NCBI GenBank assembly: GCA_942159475.1
Contig: OW804095.1
Coordinates: 56,510,773 to 56,574,772, forward strand
Direction: 5' to 3'
From: Sthenelais limicola
Taxonomy: Eukaryota > Annelida > Polychaeta > Phyllodocida > Sigalionidae
DNA: 64,000 nt
The notes under the pieces were generated by a model. The model was not told the DNA's origin. It saw nothing but the letters and a program-made list of their open reading frames with translations, and did no database searches. The position numbers and the translations under genes are program-made. Numbering within the stretch: position 1 is the first letter of the stretch; each line of letters opens with the position of its first letter. Shown one piece after another: positions 51,341-63,196 of this stretch.

Positions 51341-52005
51341 TAAGGTGGGAAGTTTATGCGTAATGGTGGGGGTGGGGTTAATAGGTTGTGTAGAGTATAC
51401 TGTTCATGTATGGGGTGGGGCGTAGCGGGGTGGGGCTAATATTGTAATGAGTGTTTGTTGTGACTGGAAAAAGGAGTGTAAACATTGTGATGTATTGCAA
51501 GTCAGCAGTAGGCGTGTTGAATTGGGAAGGGATTTTTTTTTTAAAAAAAAACATATTTTATTTCAAGAGACAAATTCCATATAGATTATGGTACGTTTCA
51601 TGTTCACGAAAATCCACATGTAACAAAAAGATAATATATACAGTATTCTACGCTACCACAATGCTCCATATTTTAAGTGATATATGATAATACAATTTAC
51701 ATTACATTATAACACCATATTTTTGTGAGTTTTTGGCCGTCATTAAAAACAAATACACAATCTATCCGCATTGGTTAAAACTACGAGGTATTCAGTCTTT
51801 ACCAGTTGGTTGATATATATCCGATATAGCTGGCCGTTTACATATTTCCACATTTAGTGCAATGACATTTCTGTTCGATTCTCAATAAAGACAAAATTTG
51901 ACAAGACTCTGTCACTACTCAATTTGTACATACTTCAAGAAGGACAATTTATTAAATATCCCTTTGCTACCGCAATGTTACTTTCAGATATTTCTTTACA
52001 TCCGG

Positions 52006-52019
52006 CCAACTCTTGATTT
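52006..52019. repeat. Target-site duplication of the minus-strand LINE (tail side)
   Basis: CCAACTCTTGATTT, repeated exactly at 53051-53064. Confidence 0.85.
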
Positions 52020-53050
52020 ATTTTTGATTTTTTTTTTTTGATTTTTTTTTTAAAAGGTTTTATTCAAGCGTAACCTGCCATCGTGGCTCATACAACTCTA
52101 AGGCATAGTTAACATTGTGTCCCTTATTTTTGTAGTTTTTTTGTTATTTTCTATATTTTCGTTTCTCTCAGCGGACTGTCACAAACATAAGAAGGAAATT
52201 CCAACTTTAACATTGAAGACCAACACATCTTCTATAACACAAAGAGATCTAACACATCACACAGATGACAAATATTCGACTTCTTCAAGAAGTTTTCTCC
52301 ACTGCTTCATATATGATTTTTCTAGCCCTTGTATGGTTACATTATAATCCAACATCCTCATATTCAAGCTGGTTTCATTATAAAATGCTGCAAATACAAT
52401 TTCATTATCATGGAATAGTTTTTGTCTATAAATGTAATATTTGGCTGCCGTCACAATCCAGTTTAGGAAGTTTTTCTGTGGACATTCCCCACTATATCCG
52501 AGTAAAATATTAGTACAATTGAAGTCATTTGTATCAAAGTTTACCAATAACACACTATTATGGATCCATTCCTCTAGTCTTCGCCACAGAGCTTTAGACC
52601 TTTCACACAGAATAAAGAAATGATCAATTGTGTCTTCCTCGTCACAGAAGTTACATTTTGGAGAATTCCTGTATTTAATCTGAGCTAAATACCCATTGCA
52701 ACCAATCGTTCTGTGAATAATTCTAAACTGCAGAGCCTGCCATTTAGCTATTCTGTTACATTTGTAAGGTATAATAAATTTCTTCTTCCATATAACTTTG
52801 GTACCAATAAAACCTTCATATCTGAGCACTTCATTCCAACCCTCTAGCTTTTCGTAGTCAGGTTTGGACATCTTAGCTAGTTCTCTATATACATATTTGT
52901 TCTTGAAATCGTTGATATTAAACACCTTCTTGTTTATTTTGAAAATCGCACCTTTTTTCTTGGGTATCACAAAATTTTCCGAAGCCAGTTTTTGTAGCCA
53001 GCTTCTTGGAATAGCAGAAACTAATTTTAATCTATCGGAAACATCACAAA
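52020..53050 (-). mobile_element. 5'-truncated L1/Tx1-like LINE with 14-bp TSD
   Basis: A 1.03-kb minus-strand insertion between exact 14-base duplications (52006-52019, 53051-53064). The tail is A-rich with interspersed TCA and follows GCTTGAATAAAACC. It keeps only the C-terminal ORF2 part and the 3' UTR. It belongs to the same broad clade as the 8103-13025 element but is clearly diverged. Confidence 0.9.
52257..53050 (-). pseudogene. C-terminal fragment of LINE ORF2
   Basis: 264 codons open from the truncation point to TAG/TGA-type stop at 52257. It shows KVIWKKKFIIPYKCNRIAKW, LQFRIIHRTIGCNG, and the zinc cluster CNFCDEEDTIDHFFILCERS. This aligns in order with residues near 1085-1150 of the intact ORF2. 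No start of its own exists; upstream codons are flanking DNA. The open frame shows the insertion is young, though it cannot make RT. Confidence 0.88.
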
Positions 53051-53064
53051 CCAACTCTTGATTT
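53051..53064. repeat. Target-site duplication of the minus-strand LINE (5' side)
   Basis: Exact copy of 52006-52019. Confidence 0.85.
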
Positions 53065-53400
53065 TAATGTCTGGCGGTAGTTTATTCCACATAGATGGAC
53101 CCATGAATTGTGGGGTTTTGGCCAGCTTCTCAGTATTTGCATTTATACACAACAAGTTAGGGTGGAACTGCAGACTGAGGTGATGTCTTGCGAAGTGGGC
53201 AGTCAGTCTGACGAAGTCGGAGCTAGATCGAAGAAAAGTAGGGGAAAAAGATATAAGTTTGCAGAAACAAAATGCAAGTTAGGAATCGACTGGATGTAAA
53301 ATTGATGAGAATTAGGAAAGTTCTAAAATGTATTCAAAATGAGGAGTAGGACAGAACATGTTTGGACATGCTGCGATTCCTATGACCACTTCGCTGGATT

Positions 53401-53428
53401 TTTAGATTGATGTTATCATCAATCTAAA
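53401..53428. repeat. Perfect 12-base-arm palindrome
   Basis: TTTAGATTGATG, TTAT, CATCAATCTAAA. It lies in a 170-base stretch (53385-53550) with further partial palindromes such as TCTGATATCAGCAGA, probably a MITE remnant. Confidence 0.7.
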
Positions 53429-53599
53429 TGGATTGGTGTGAGATCTGTCAATCATTGATAGCATCTTGGCTCCTCCCATCCTGGATATCAGTGTGAAAAA
53501 TCTGTTGATTCTGATATCAGCAGATGGGATCAGAATCATGCTGGTAATGCCTGGGAGGGGGAGGGGATGGCGTTTAGGTGTGAATTAAAGGGTAGACCA

Positions 53600-54720
53600 T
53601 GTGTGAATTAAAGTGGCAAGTTGCGAAATAAGATGCCTCATATGCAAAGGTGTTAAAGGGACCAACAGAATCACATGGAATGACCAGTCATATATGGGAT
53701 AGGGATTTCATGTTTTCTGTCTCCACTTCCTCTCCCTCCTACTATCCCTCCCTCTCGAACTTTACATTTAACTGACATCAATCTCCGTTTCCCTTGGAAA
53801 CGCAATCTTCTACATGAACCGGAAATAAATAAATAAATGTAAACTGATCACTGTTAACTATTTCTTGTTACAAACTGACTCTCTACATCTCAGAATTGAG
53901 GGGGGAATGTATGTGCATACAATTGCCTTTCCATAATTTTGGGCAATCCCCGAGAGTCATTCAGCATGAGCTATTTTGTCATATCAGCCTGCTGCCATAC
54001 ATCTGGCGAAGGGGGAGCTTATTTCCAAGTCTCTCTCTCTTACTCCTATGTATTCTTCATAACATCTCTTATAATTGATGTGTATTCATAATTATAAGTT
54101 GATAAGGTGGACCCAAGAACTTATCAATTTCAGATTTTGAGTAGAGCTGCAGAAAATGCGAAGTTATGCAATATGGTTGTTAACAATATTTGAGAGATAC
54201 TCGGGACGCTACCTGATATTATGTGATTAGCACCACCTTTCATTCCGACACCTCTCTTAAAATATGATGTTATTGATGTGTTAATAAGAAAAGACAAGTC
54301 CCCGACACTTCTAAGGGATCCACTAGGCGAAAGAGATGATCCGCTTCTCAAGTATTTAGGTTCGATGCAGATGGCGAGGCGGTGGGTTCTTTTGATTTAT
54401 AATAGACTCCGCAGAGACCGCTGCTCCTACAAACAGTACTTATATGGTATTGCTGTTTCAGTACAAACGAGGGCCCCACCACTACTTTGCATTATGAAAC
54501 GGCGGGTTGTCTGGAGTTCCATTACAGAGTTTGCGTTATATTATGATTAGAATTCTGCCCTAAACAGCTGAAACATAAATATAGATATTCTCAACAGTTC
54601 GTATTTGCCGATGCCAGCGCGTTGGTACCAGGGGAACCAGCAGGACGGTTATGAGACCTATACATTAACATTAATTGAAAGCGCCATGGTAAATGGTAAG
54701 GTATCGGGAACAATATAGGA
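53600..54720. other. No confident gene
   Basis: The + strand interval 54278-54550 is open for 90 codons, including DKSPTLLRDPLGERDDPLLK, which looks protein-like. There are no matching splice context or family features, so I leave it unassigned. Confidence 0.35.
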
Positions 54721-54726
54721 TCGTAT

Positions 54727-54755
54727 TTAGGATTAGGATTAGGATATTAGGATTG
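54727..54755 (+). repeat. Short TTAGGA repeat
   Basis: Three to four TTAGGA hexamers, one letter off the animal telomere unit TTAGGG. It is probably ordinary microsatellite. Confidence 0.6.
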
Positions 54756-55291
54756 TATAAAGATAATTCATCATCAGGGCGCTACGAAAATCACCTGAAT
54801 TTGTGAGACCCGTATTTAATGTCTAATGAATAAAACTGATTAAAACGTGACAAAAAAATTTAGCTGGATTATTACTGATTTTGGTTACAAACAATATCAT
54901 CGTTTCTTAGCATCGAGATCAATACAACAGATCGCATCAAGTTACCAGTCTGCTTGCATCACTTGCTTCTAGGTTCAACCATATGGGGATTTTATATTAT
55001 GTTAGAATATTATCATAATATTCCATTCTTTGATTTAACAACGTGTATGGAATGTAACATTTGAATTAGTTGCGGATCGGAATTAAATGGCAGCTTAAAA
55101 GTAAAAATGCCAACTTTGTTGTACTTAATTTCTATCGTCGAACATTTTCTCTCCACCTGTAGCATATATATCCCAATTTCTTCTGGTACCGCGATAAATT
55201 CCAGTGCTGATGAAGAGTGAGTGGTGTGAGCTATGGGGATACATAAAGGATCTACAGGGCCTCCCAGTTGATAATAAATAATGGTAGGATA

Positions 55292-55389
55292 ATACACTCT
55301 ATACGCGACCTGTAGGCAGTTACCATCAAAGCCCTCTATGGTTAACTCTATGGCACGCCGCTACCTACAGGACGAGTATAGAGTGTATA
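55292..55389. repeat. 98-bp hairpin MITE
   Basis: ATACACTCTATACGCGACCT then GTAGG pairs with CCTAC then AGGACGAGTATAGAGTGTAT. The centre also pairs loosely. It is non-coding. Confidence 0.75.
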
Positions 55390-56067
55390 GAGGAGCTGTC
55401 CAGACAGTCGCACCAATCCTAAAATCGAAAATATGCCGTGTAGCAGAGGCAATATGAGCTCAAATGTAAATCAGGGTGAAATCAACATATAGAATATTTA
55501 TTTGTTTCTTTATTTATTTATTTCTATAAGCTCTCATTGAATGGCAATGATCTATTAAACTTACAAAGAAGTAAATAATTAAAATCGAGTTAATAATATT
55601 TTCATTTAACATCAACATAATTATTGCATAGCGTTAGACATATAATAAACTGCAATTTATACATAACTTCACAACATTAGACATTTACCGCCCGTCGAGT
55701 ACTTACATAAAAATAGAGTATACGACTATATTTTTGATTTTCAAATAGATGATAAGATCATAAGAGACGTACGTTACTGAGATCATGAAAGAATGATGAG
55801 ATATACATGCCAATGATTACGCCGTGCATCAATTCTTAGGTACCCTTCTTGCACATTTTGACAAAATCCCATTGTACCTGAATCATAGTAGGCCTGGTGG
55901 TCCTGTCTATCCGAATTCGCTTCCGAATCAACAACCCTACATAATATGTAGGCCTAGATATCCTATGGTACAGAATTCAACCCAGTACAATCTCGTTACT
56001 GCTGATTTAAATGTTGGTCCCTCATCCAAGCATCTCAAGTTTTTTTTAATCCATTCCAGATTTTATT

Positions 56068-56402
56068 ATTTTTAGAGACTTACCGTAGGAAGTTGAATTA
56101 AAATTTAGATTTTTATGAGCAACACACAGGGTTGCGGGAGTAAATAAAGATTCCGCCCGGTCATATCACGTGACCTTCAGACTTCAGATTGGAGAAAAGC
56201 TGCAACGATACATTAGGATGCAATGCAACAAAACAACTAATACAACAAAACTATCGCCACAATTGTAATAATTTTTACTTAACCGTGGAATATCATAAAT
56301 ATTTATGAGACCAGGGAGGGTTTTATTGTTTTGCGGCGGGCTATTTGTTGCTCATAAAAATCTAAATTTTAATTCAACATCCTACGGTAAGTCTCTAAAA
56401 AT
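56068..56402. repeat. 335-bp MITE with about 56-base inverted ends
   Basis: ATTTTTAGAGACTTACCGTA through TTTTTATGAGCAACA is mirrored by TGTTGCTCATAAAAA through TACGGTAAGTCTCTAAAAAT. The GCAAC...GGGTTGCGG motif recurs just outside the right end, suggesting a second, related fragment. Confidence 0.8.
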
Positions 56403-57818
56403 CATGAAATTTTTACTCGCAACCCATATTGGGTGCGGAACTAAATAGAGATTTTCAGAGCTTGTATTAATGTTTGAAATCTTTCTCCAAAACCATTAAA
56501 AATAAGCCATATGATTTAATAATATGAAAGGTTGAACATGGAATACATTGTGGACTGTACATTTGCAAACTGCCTCTGATTATAATTCAAGTTCTTCTAA
56601 TAATATTGTCGCCTAAGGACATTAAAAATAACATCATATTATCACGGCAGTTAATGAGTTTTCAGTGTTAAGTGATTCTTTCCAATCTTAGCATCCACAG
56701 TGAATGACTTTGCCCGGGGGCAGTTACTTTGCTGCCTAACGCAGTATAATGTTTCAAGAAACCAATGTAAAAATATAATGAGCTTTTTTAAATTTCAAAT
56801 TAGAACGCGTGATGCTTTTAAGAAAATGAGATCGCCTACCCTTCGATAATGCAACAATTAAGCCGGGTTTATCTCAACAAGGCGCCGTTTATTCTTAGTA
56901 CGTGTATAGCATAAATTTATATTTGTGACATTGAAAGCAGGTAAGCAGCTTACATAAAATACGCTTTGACATATCACGGTATTGAAAGTAAGAGGAACAC
57001 GTTAAATTACGGTTGCGCTGCTTTATCAACAACTCTCGGTTTACAAACGGATAAGATTTTTTTAAAATTCTCATTGACATCGAATATCGTATAATCTATT
57101 GCGAAGTCTTGAATAACTAAAAGGATCAGCTGGAGGCGTTTGAGTCTAACGACAATAGTGAGTGCAAGAAAGACTATGTGTGCCCAGCCAAGCAGAAAGG
57201 GGACTCCAGGGCCAAATTTTCGAATTGGGGTTTATTATAGTTTCTGAATCTGCATGTCCTCCTGAGTCAATAACCGAAAAAAATAGTTGAAAATTCCAAG
57301 AATTTGTCGAGATGTGGGCTTTTTTGTAAAGTTATGTCAGTTTTCAGTAGATGATCTCAAATAGGTTGGGGGAGTGACTCATTTTCCTGTGACACATCAT
57401 ATGTACAAAAAATAAATATTAAACAAATCTTTTTTAAAATGACAGGGATGTACAGAAGGGGAAATGAGCATTATAAAAGTGAAAGAATTTTGTTGATACT
57501 TCAACAATTAGTGAAGTTACAGACTTTCAATGTTACCTCCCTCTCAGAATTACTAATATAAACATTTGGGACAGTGACGTCATGAATATGATGTGACTCC
57601 TAGCGGGAATACCAGGAACTAAAACTCCCGCGGGAAGGTACCTTTCTGCTTGGCGGGTCACATGTCGAGATCTAGTAGTCTTACGGATCACTACGTATAT
57701 ATATTAACAGAGGGTAGTGATTTGGATTGATAAAGGTTGGGGGGGGGGCAGAGAGTCGTGGAGGGTGGAGGAGGCAGCGGCACGTGTGACCACTAGTGGG
57801 GGCCTCAGGAAATTTGAG

Positions 57819-57878
57819 TTTTGAATATTTGAAAGATTTTGAATATTTGAAAGATTTTGAATATTTGAAAAATTTGAA
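57819..57878 (+). repeat. 18-base tandem repeat x3
   Basis: TTTTGAATATTTGAAAGA occurs about three times in a row. Confidence 0.85.
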
Positions 57879-58254
57879 AGTTTCGGAACAATGAAACGCC
57901 AAATGCCGAGGAAGAAGCTATTGTGTAACGGTACGGTGTGGCCTTAGACATTTCTATCCAAGCTGTCTGCAGAAAAGGAGCAGGCATATTTCATCTAGTG
58001 CTTTGGATATTCTCCAGCGGTTCTAGCGGTTCGGTATGTCGGCAGATAGTCTGCCGTCCCGTGGTTCGAACAACTATGCCGAGCTGGTAAAACAGTAAAA
58101 CGAGCTGGTATAATCTACCTAGTTTTTACTTTTCCAGAGATAAGGGTCTAATTCTGAATAAAAATATAATTTCAGCGAAATCAAATATCACAAAGAATTT
58201 CAACCGATGAACCCCTCCCCATTTTTAAACATAAGTAGAAAGGTACCAAGACAC

Positions 58255-58298
58255 GCCCCCCACCCCCACCCCCACCCCCACCCCCACCCTCAACCCCC
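58255..58298 (+). repeat. (CCCCCA)n tract
   Basis: Six to seven CCCCCA hexamers. The complementary strand can form a G-quadruplex. Confidence 0.88.
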
Positions 58299-58355
58299 AT
58301 ACGACCCCTAACTTTTATGGGGCAGGCCACGTGATCCATAGTTGTGCAACTAGTA

Positions 58356-58776
58356 CCCCTTTCACACTACACCTCTCAAAGCGCTTCAAAGCGCCTTGAA
58401 GCTCCTTGAGGCTTCCTCGAGGTCGGTTCTATTCACACTGCACTCTAAAGCGCTTCCAAACCGAATCCAAAGTGAAGTGAAGTGGTTTACACAATCCACC
58501 TACTTGAGGTGAATTATATAAACCACTTTGCTTCACTTCGCTTTCTCAGTGCTAATTCTGCTAGTGTGAATGGAACCAAAGTGAAGCGAAGTGGTTTCTG
58601 ACGTCATCGATCTTATAAACACATAGGAAAGTGTACAGCAACCATGCTTGTAGTCTGAATAGAACCGACTTAGTGAAAGCTCTTTGAAGCGCTGAGTAGT
58701 CTGCATGGTGCGAATTATATAAACCAGTTCGCAACAATTCGCTATGCTTCGCTTCGGTTGTGTAGTGTGAAAGGGG
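58356..58776. repeat. TA-flanked MITE with CCCCTTTCACACTACAC ends
   Basis: TA-CCCCTTTCACACTACACC at the left and TGTGTAGTGTGAAAGGGG-TA at the right. Interior GAAGTGAAGTGGTTT and AAACCACTTTGCTTCACTTC form nested inverted repeats. It ends 18 bases before the next TA-flanked element. Confidence 0.85.
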
Positions 58777-58794
58777 TATAACTGCATACGCGTA

Positions 58795-60366
58795 TGGGAA
58801 GCCGTTGGTATATTTATTCCTGAATTGTGGATATCAGAAATTAATTTGAATTAATATAATAGTATAATTTGAAAATTGAATTATAGATATCCGTAATTGC
58901 CCGTGACATATCCAAAATTAAAAATGACATATCCATAATAAACATCTTTTAAAGATATCCAAAATTGATTTTTAGATATCAACAATACAATATCAGATAT
59001 CCAAAATTCAATTTCAGATATCCAAAATTCGAATTTCAGATATCAAGAATTGAATTGTTGATATCTGAAATTCGAATTGTTGATATCTGAAATTGAATTT
59101 TGGATATCTGAAATTCGAATTTTGGATATCTGAAATTGAATTTTGGATATCTGATTTAAAACTTTCTATACCTAAAATTGTGTGTGGAGGAATTAATTCT
59201 ATGCTTAAAATATCCAAAGTTCAAGTTTGTTATTATTTTTTTTATACCAATAATTAATTCATGGCTATCTAAAATTGAATGCTTAATACCAGAATTGAAA
59301 ATTGAATTCTTGATATCTGAAATTGAATTCTTGATATCCATAAATCAATTCTTGATATCTGAAATTGAATTCTTGATATCCAAAATTGAATTGTGGATAT
59401 CTGGAATTCAATTTGGGATATCCAAATTTCAGATATCTAGAATTTAATTCTTGATATCCATAAATCAATTCTTGATATCCATAAATCAATTCTGGATATC
59501 CAAAATTCGAATTTCAGATATCAACAATTCAATTCTTGATATCCATAAATCAATTCTTGATATCCATAAATCAATTCTGGATATCCAAAATTCGAATTTC
59601 AGATATCAACAATTCAATTCTTGATATCCATAAATCAATTCTGGATATCCATAAATCAATTCTGGATATCCATAAATCAATTCTGGATATCCAGAATTGA
59701 ATTGTTGATATCCAAAATTCGAATTTCAGATATCACCAATTCAATTCTGGATATCCATAAATCAATTCTGGATATCCATACATCAAATATGGATATCAAC
59801 AATTTAAATTTCAGATATCAACAATTCAATTCCTGATATCCATAAATCAATTCTGGATATATATATTCCCCTCTCCCAATTCTGGTTATCCCAAATTCGA
59901 ATTCGAAAAAAGTTTATCCATAATTCACATTCAGATATTGAATTATGGATATACTTAATTCAACTGGTATTAATCTATGTCAAATGTATGTCCATAATTC
60001 GAAAATAAGGTGATAGAATGTACACAAATGAAATTCTGCATATCCAGAATGCGAATTTTGGATATATGTATTGTTATTGAATTGAATTGTGGATATGTGG
60101 AATGTAATTTTGGATATGTAAAATTGGGTAAAATTAAATATATCCAGAATTAAATTTTGGATATCCCGAATTGAGTTTTGGATATCCAGAATTGAGTTTT
60201 GGATATCTAGAATTGAATTGTGGATATCCACAATTAATTTTCGATATCCAAAATTCAATTGTGGATATCCAAAATTAATTGTTGATATCTGAATTGTTTT
60301 TGTGGATATCCATAAAAACAATTCAGATATCCACAATTCTGGAATAAATATACCAACGGCTTCCCA
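58795..60366. mobile_element. 1.57-kb TA-flanked element made of GATATC-centred 21-22-bp units
   Basis: The tips are TA-TGGGAAGCCGTTGGTATATT at the left and the mirror AATATACCAACGGCTTCCCA-TA at the right. Nearly everything between is an array of 21-22-base units of the type CTGGATATCCATAAATCAATT, or with AAATTGAATT or AAATTCGAATT spacers. There are some 60-70 GATATC or near-GATATC palindromes. Both orientations occur, so the element can fold at many registers. No coding sequence. Open frames such as SINQFWISINQFWIS are translations of the array. Confidence 0.85.
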
Positions 60367-60992
60367 TATACGCAGGCCTAATGATCAGCCGATAGCGCAC
60401 GTTGGCGACGTATCAAAGGCGGTTCCTAAAAGTTTATGTTCTAACCATCGCTCTCAGAAAACTTGTTAACAACTTTCATGATTTAGAATACCCTGGTTGC
60501 ATGTACAAAATATTATTTTCCTTCTATAGTAGTGGAATACAGGACCAAAGCCTGTTCACTCAACCTCAAACGTCTCATACTGACTAACTAACGTGCCGAC
60601 GGGATACATTGCGGGGGAATCACAAATAGATTGTAATAACTTTAGTAAGAGTTACGATATGCGTCATCCTCGTTGAGAATGTGTGTTATTAGATGGTAAC
60701 AACGCCCAACCCCCACCCCATTCCCTTCCCCCGAGTGCGACTACAGAAATACTACCGGAAATTCCTTTTATAGGCGAATTGCCAAGTTTTCAGCAATGGA
60801 TTTTCGTAATTACTGGTGAATATAAAGGAGATGAACATAACAAAATGAATATGAACTAAACTAATGTAACGAACTTTTATTAATCGAAGCACATTCTAAC
60901 ATAACTTAATCTACTTATGCCATATGGTGGCATTAATCGATTCATATCTCCAGTATAAAAATAAGACAGAACACTAGTTTTAAAGTTACATG

Positions 60993-61594
60993 TAAATACC
61001 AGCGCCGTATGCAATGCTGGGTTACAATTTTTTTTTAGCAAGAACCTGGTTGGGTGAATATAAAAAAGCAGGAGGTCACCATATTTTGTATTTTAGGGGT
61101 TTACAACTATTCATTTTAGACGTCTATATGCGCGAAATTTTCTCAGTTTTTACAAGATTTCAGACATAATTTTGTTTTTTATTGTAAATCTCTTCAAACT
61201 TAGCTGATAAACTTTTTTGCTCTCAAAACTTAGGGAAATATTTTTCGGTTTTGAAGATGGCCGTACCCGTTTTTAATCCAAATTTAGCTGAATACCTTTC
61301 TTCAGATTCAGGACACCCCCTGTTTTTATTATTTCTGCAGGGTCAGCTATGCATTTTAAAGAGATTTTAAAGGAAATGCATGATTCAATTATCTGATATG
61401 CGAAAAAAATTGAGAAAATACCTCTTTTCCCCATAGACTTATATATAGTAACTTTCAGTGGTCGGTCCCTGAAATAAAAACAATCCGGAAAGATTGTTTT
61501 ATTGGGATTTTGGTTTCACCCAACCATGTTGTTTCTCAAGTCAAAGTTTTAACAAAAGTCCAAGATTCCTTTTCTCATTGAGCGCTGGTATTTA
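60993..61594. repeat. 602-bp MITE with TAAATACCAGCGC ends
   Basis: TAAATACCAGCGC at the left pairs with GCGCTGGTATTTA at the right. Subterminal GGTTGGGTGAA and TTCACCCAACC also pair. No coding potential. Confidence 0.7.
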
Positions 61595-61599
61595 AGGAG

Positions 61600-62747
61600 T
61601 TTTTCACACCACACTGCATTCATATAATAGGAATATTGAGTGAGAGATATCATAAACAAAACACACACCGATAAATTGCAGAGAAACATAGAACACATAA
61701 TTATACTATAGTATACCGTTCCTTTCACGAATCAGCAGTAATGTCGGTAATGTATTAAATAGCACCATTTTGATATAGATCTCACATAGTATTATGCAAA
61801 TATACATTTATCAATCCAGGTGAACGCAATATATCGAATTTCTCATGACACGGCACTTTAAAATGATTCATATAAAAGTATAGAAGGATACAACCTTTAA
61901 GTATAATAGTTGGTTTGAAAATAAGTAGTCTAAGTGAATTCATTGCTGAAGTCTTCTGTTGTGGAATAAATAGTATAACTCTATATATAATGTTATATGT
62001 TAGCAGATATATTAGCGATACAAACTATTTACTCATCTTTTACTTGAGATAGTTTAGAGCTCTAGAGATATACATAACATCAGTCTTGTGTTAAACAACG
62101 TGCATACATCGTTCGTTATCTATTATTGGTCCATAGAGTCAACTGGGTATCCTGAGGATTAAGTGCACTTACAACATACAGCATACTTGAGTTCATGACC
62201 TGCATTTAATAATGAAATGGTTAAGTTTCCTTTCCTTCAGGTAAAAGACAACGTTCCTTACAACCAAATGGATTCGGAGCAGTATAGACAGACATACACA
62301 TGATTCACTCATCCAATATTTGTAGAGACATGTATTCAAACTTAAGGAAAGTTTCAACATAGAAGATATAAAGTATAAAGTAGTGATCAGTCTAGGCCCA
62401 AAGATGAGAGAGAAGGGAAAGCCTCTCGCCTCAAACCGCAAATGGCCATTATAATTCCATTATTAATGCAAAATGCCATTATATTCTCATTAAAACGCCG
62501 AGTCCTAGGCCAGGAAACCGATTAGCAAAGTAGGCTGACATACCATTCTTATCTGATCTGAGGGTTTGGACCTAGAGTGTGATATTTCGTAATAAGTATG
62601 AAAGATGGTCAAAAGCAGAAAACACATCCTACATGTATACATATGAAAAGCATTTTATGAAATGATAAAATCAACTGTAAGTTCACGTTTCGAACACCCT
62701 GCACCTTGTGACTTCCTCCTCGAATACTCCCTTCTGACAAACAATCC
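61600..62747. other. No gene seen
   Basis: AT-rich sequence, possibly 3' flank of the candidate minus-strand exon at 62748-62832. Confidence 0.4.
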
Positions 62748-62832
62748 TTAGCGTCTGCGACTGATCTTCTTGGATTTATCACTAGTCTTGGGAGGTGGTG
62801 CCGCCCCAGCTGTAATGTGACGACCGTACAAA
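62748..62832 (-). CDS. Candidate terminal exon, family unknown
   Basis: After a good acceptor (TGCTTTTCAG) one reading gives LYGRHITAGAAPPPKTSDKS, then KKISRRR and TAA (62750-62748). A Pro-rich, Lys/Arg-rich tail is plausible as a real C-terminus, but upstream exons lie beyond what I can identify. Other frames also stay open for a while, so chance is not excluded. Confidence 0.3.
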
Positions 62833-63160
62833 CTGAAAAGCAGGATGGTAATTTAAAAGTGGGATTTGCACACAGACGGCTAATAGGGTACACACAGTTG
62901 TCTATATTTGGACTATTTCAAAGATAACTGAAAGCCATGTTCATAGCGCAACAAGAAAGCCCCAGATGATATATATTGTTGCCGTCATGAATATCTGGTA
63001 TTTAAAAATGTATTGCGCGTAGTCTTTGTCTCGTAGAGATAGCACAAATGATCCAATCGGGGGTGGGGGGAGGGCTGATCACAATTATTAGAAGTGGTAT
63101 ACCAGTGTGTGGCATGGCAGCAGCCAAGCCATGGATGGGCGCAGCTGTACTCCCTTGGTA

Positions 63161-63196
63161 TATAAATAAAAGGAGAGCGACCGCGAGGTCACTCCA
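63161..63196 (+). promoter_or_regulatory. TATA-initiator core promoter
   Basis: TATAAATA at 63161-63168, and TCACTC at 63189-63194 with its A 30 bases from the box, the canonical spacing. An ATG at 63279 opens MADIPHDHISLVE before a stop. A first exon ending at a weak GTGGAG donor is possible. Confidence 0.4.

Noticed and set aside
58015..58090. tRNA-like segment with GGTTCGAAC and a strong GGCAGA/TCTGCC stem
   Set aside because: The acceptor stem and a proper T-stem cannot be formed. At most it is a remnant of a tRNA-derived SINE.
59014..60336. Open frames in the GATATC array with repeated ISINQFWIS-type peptides
   Set aside because: Both strands and several frames stay open because the repeat unit lacks stops. 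There are no start context or splice signals.
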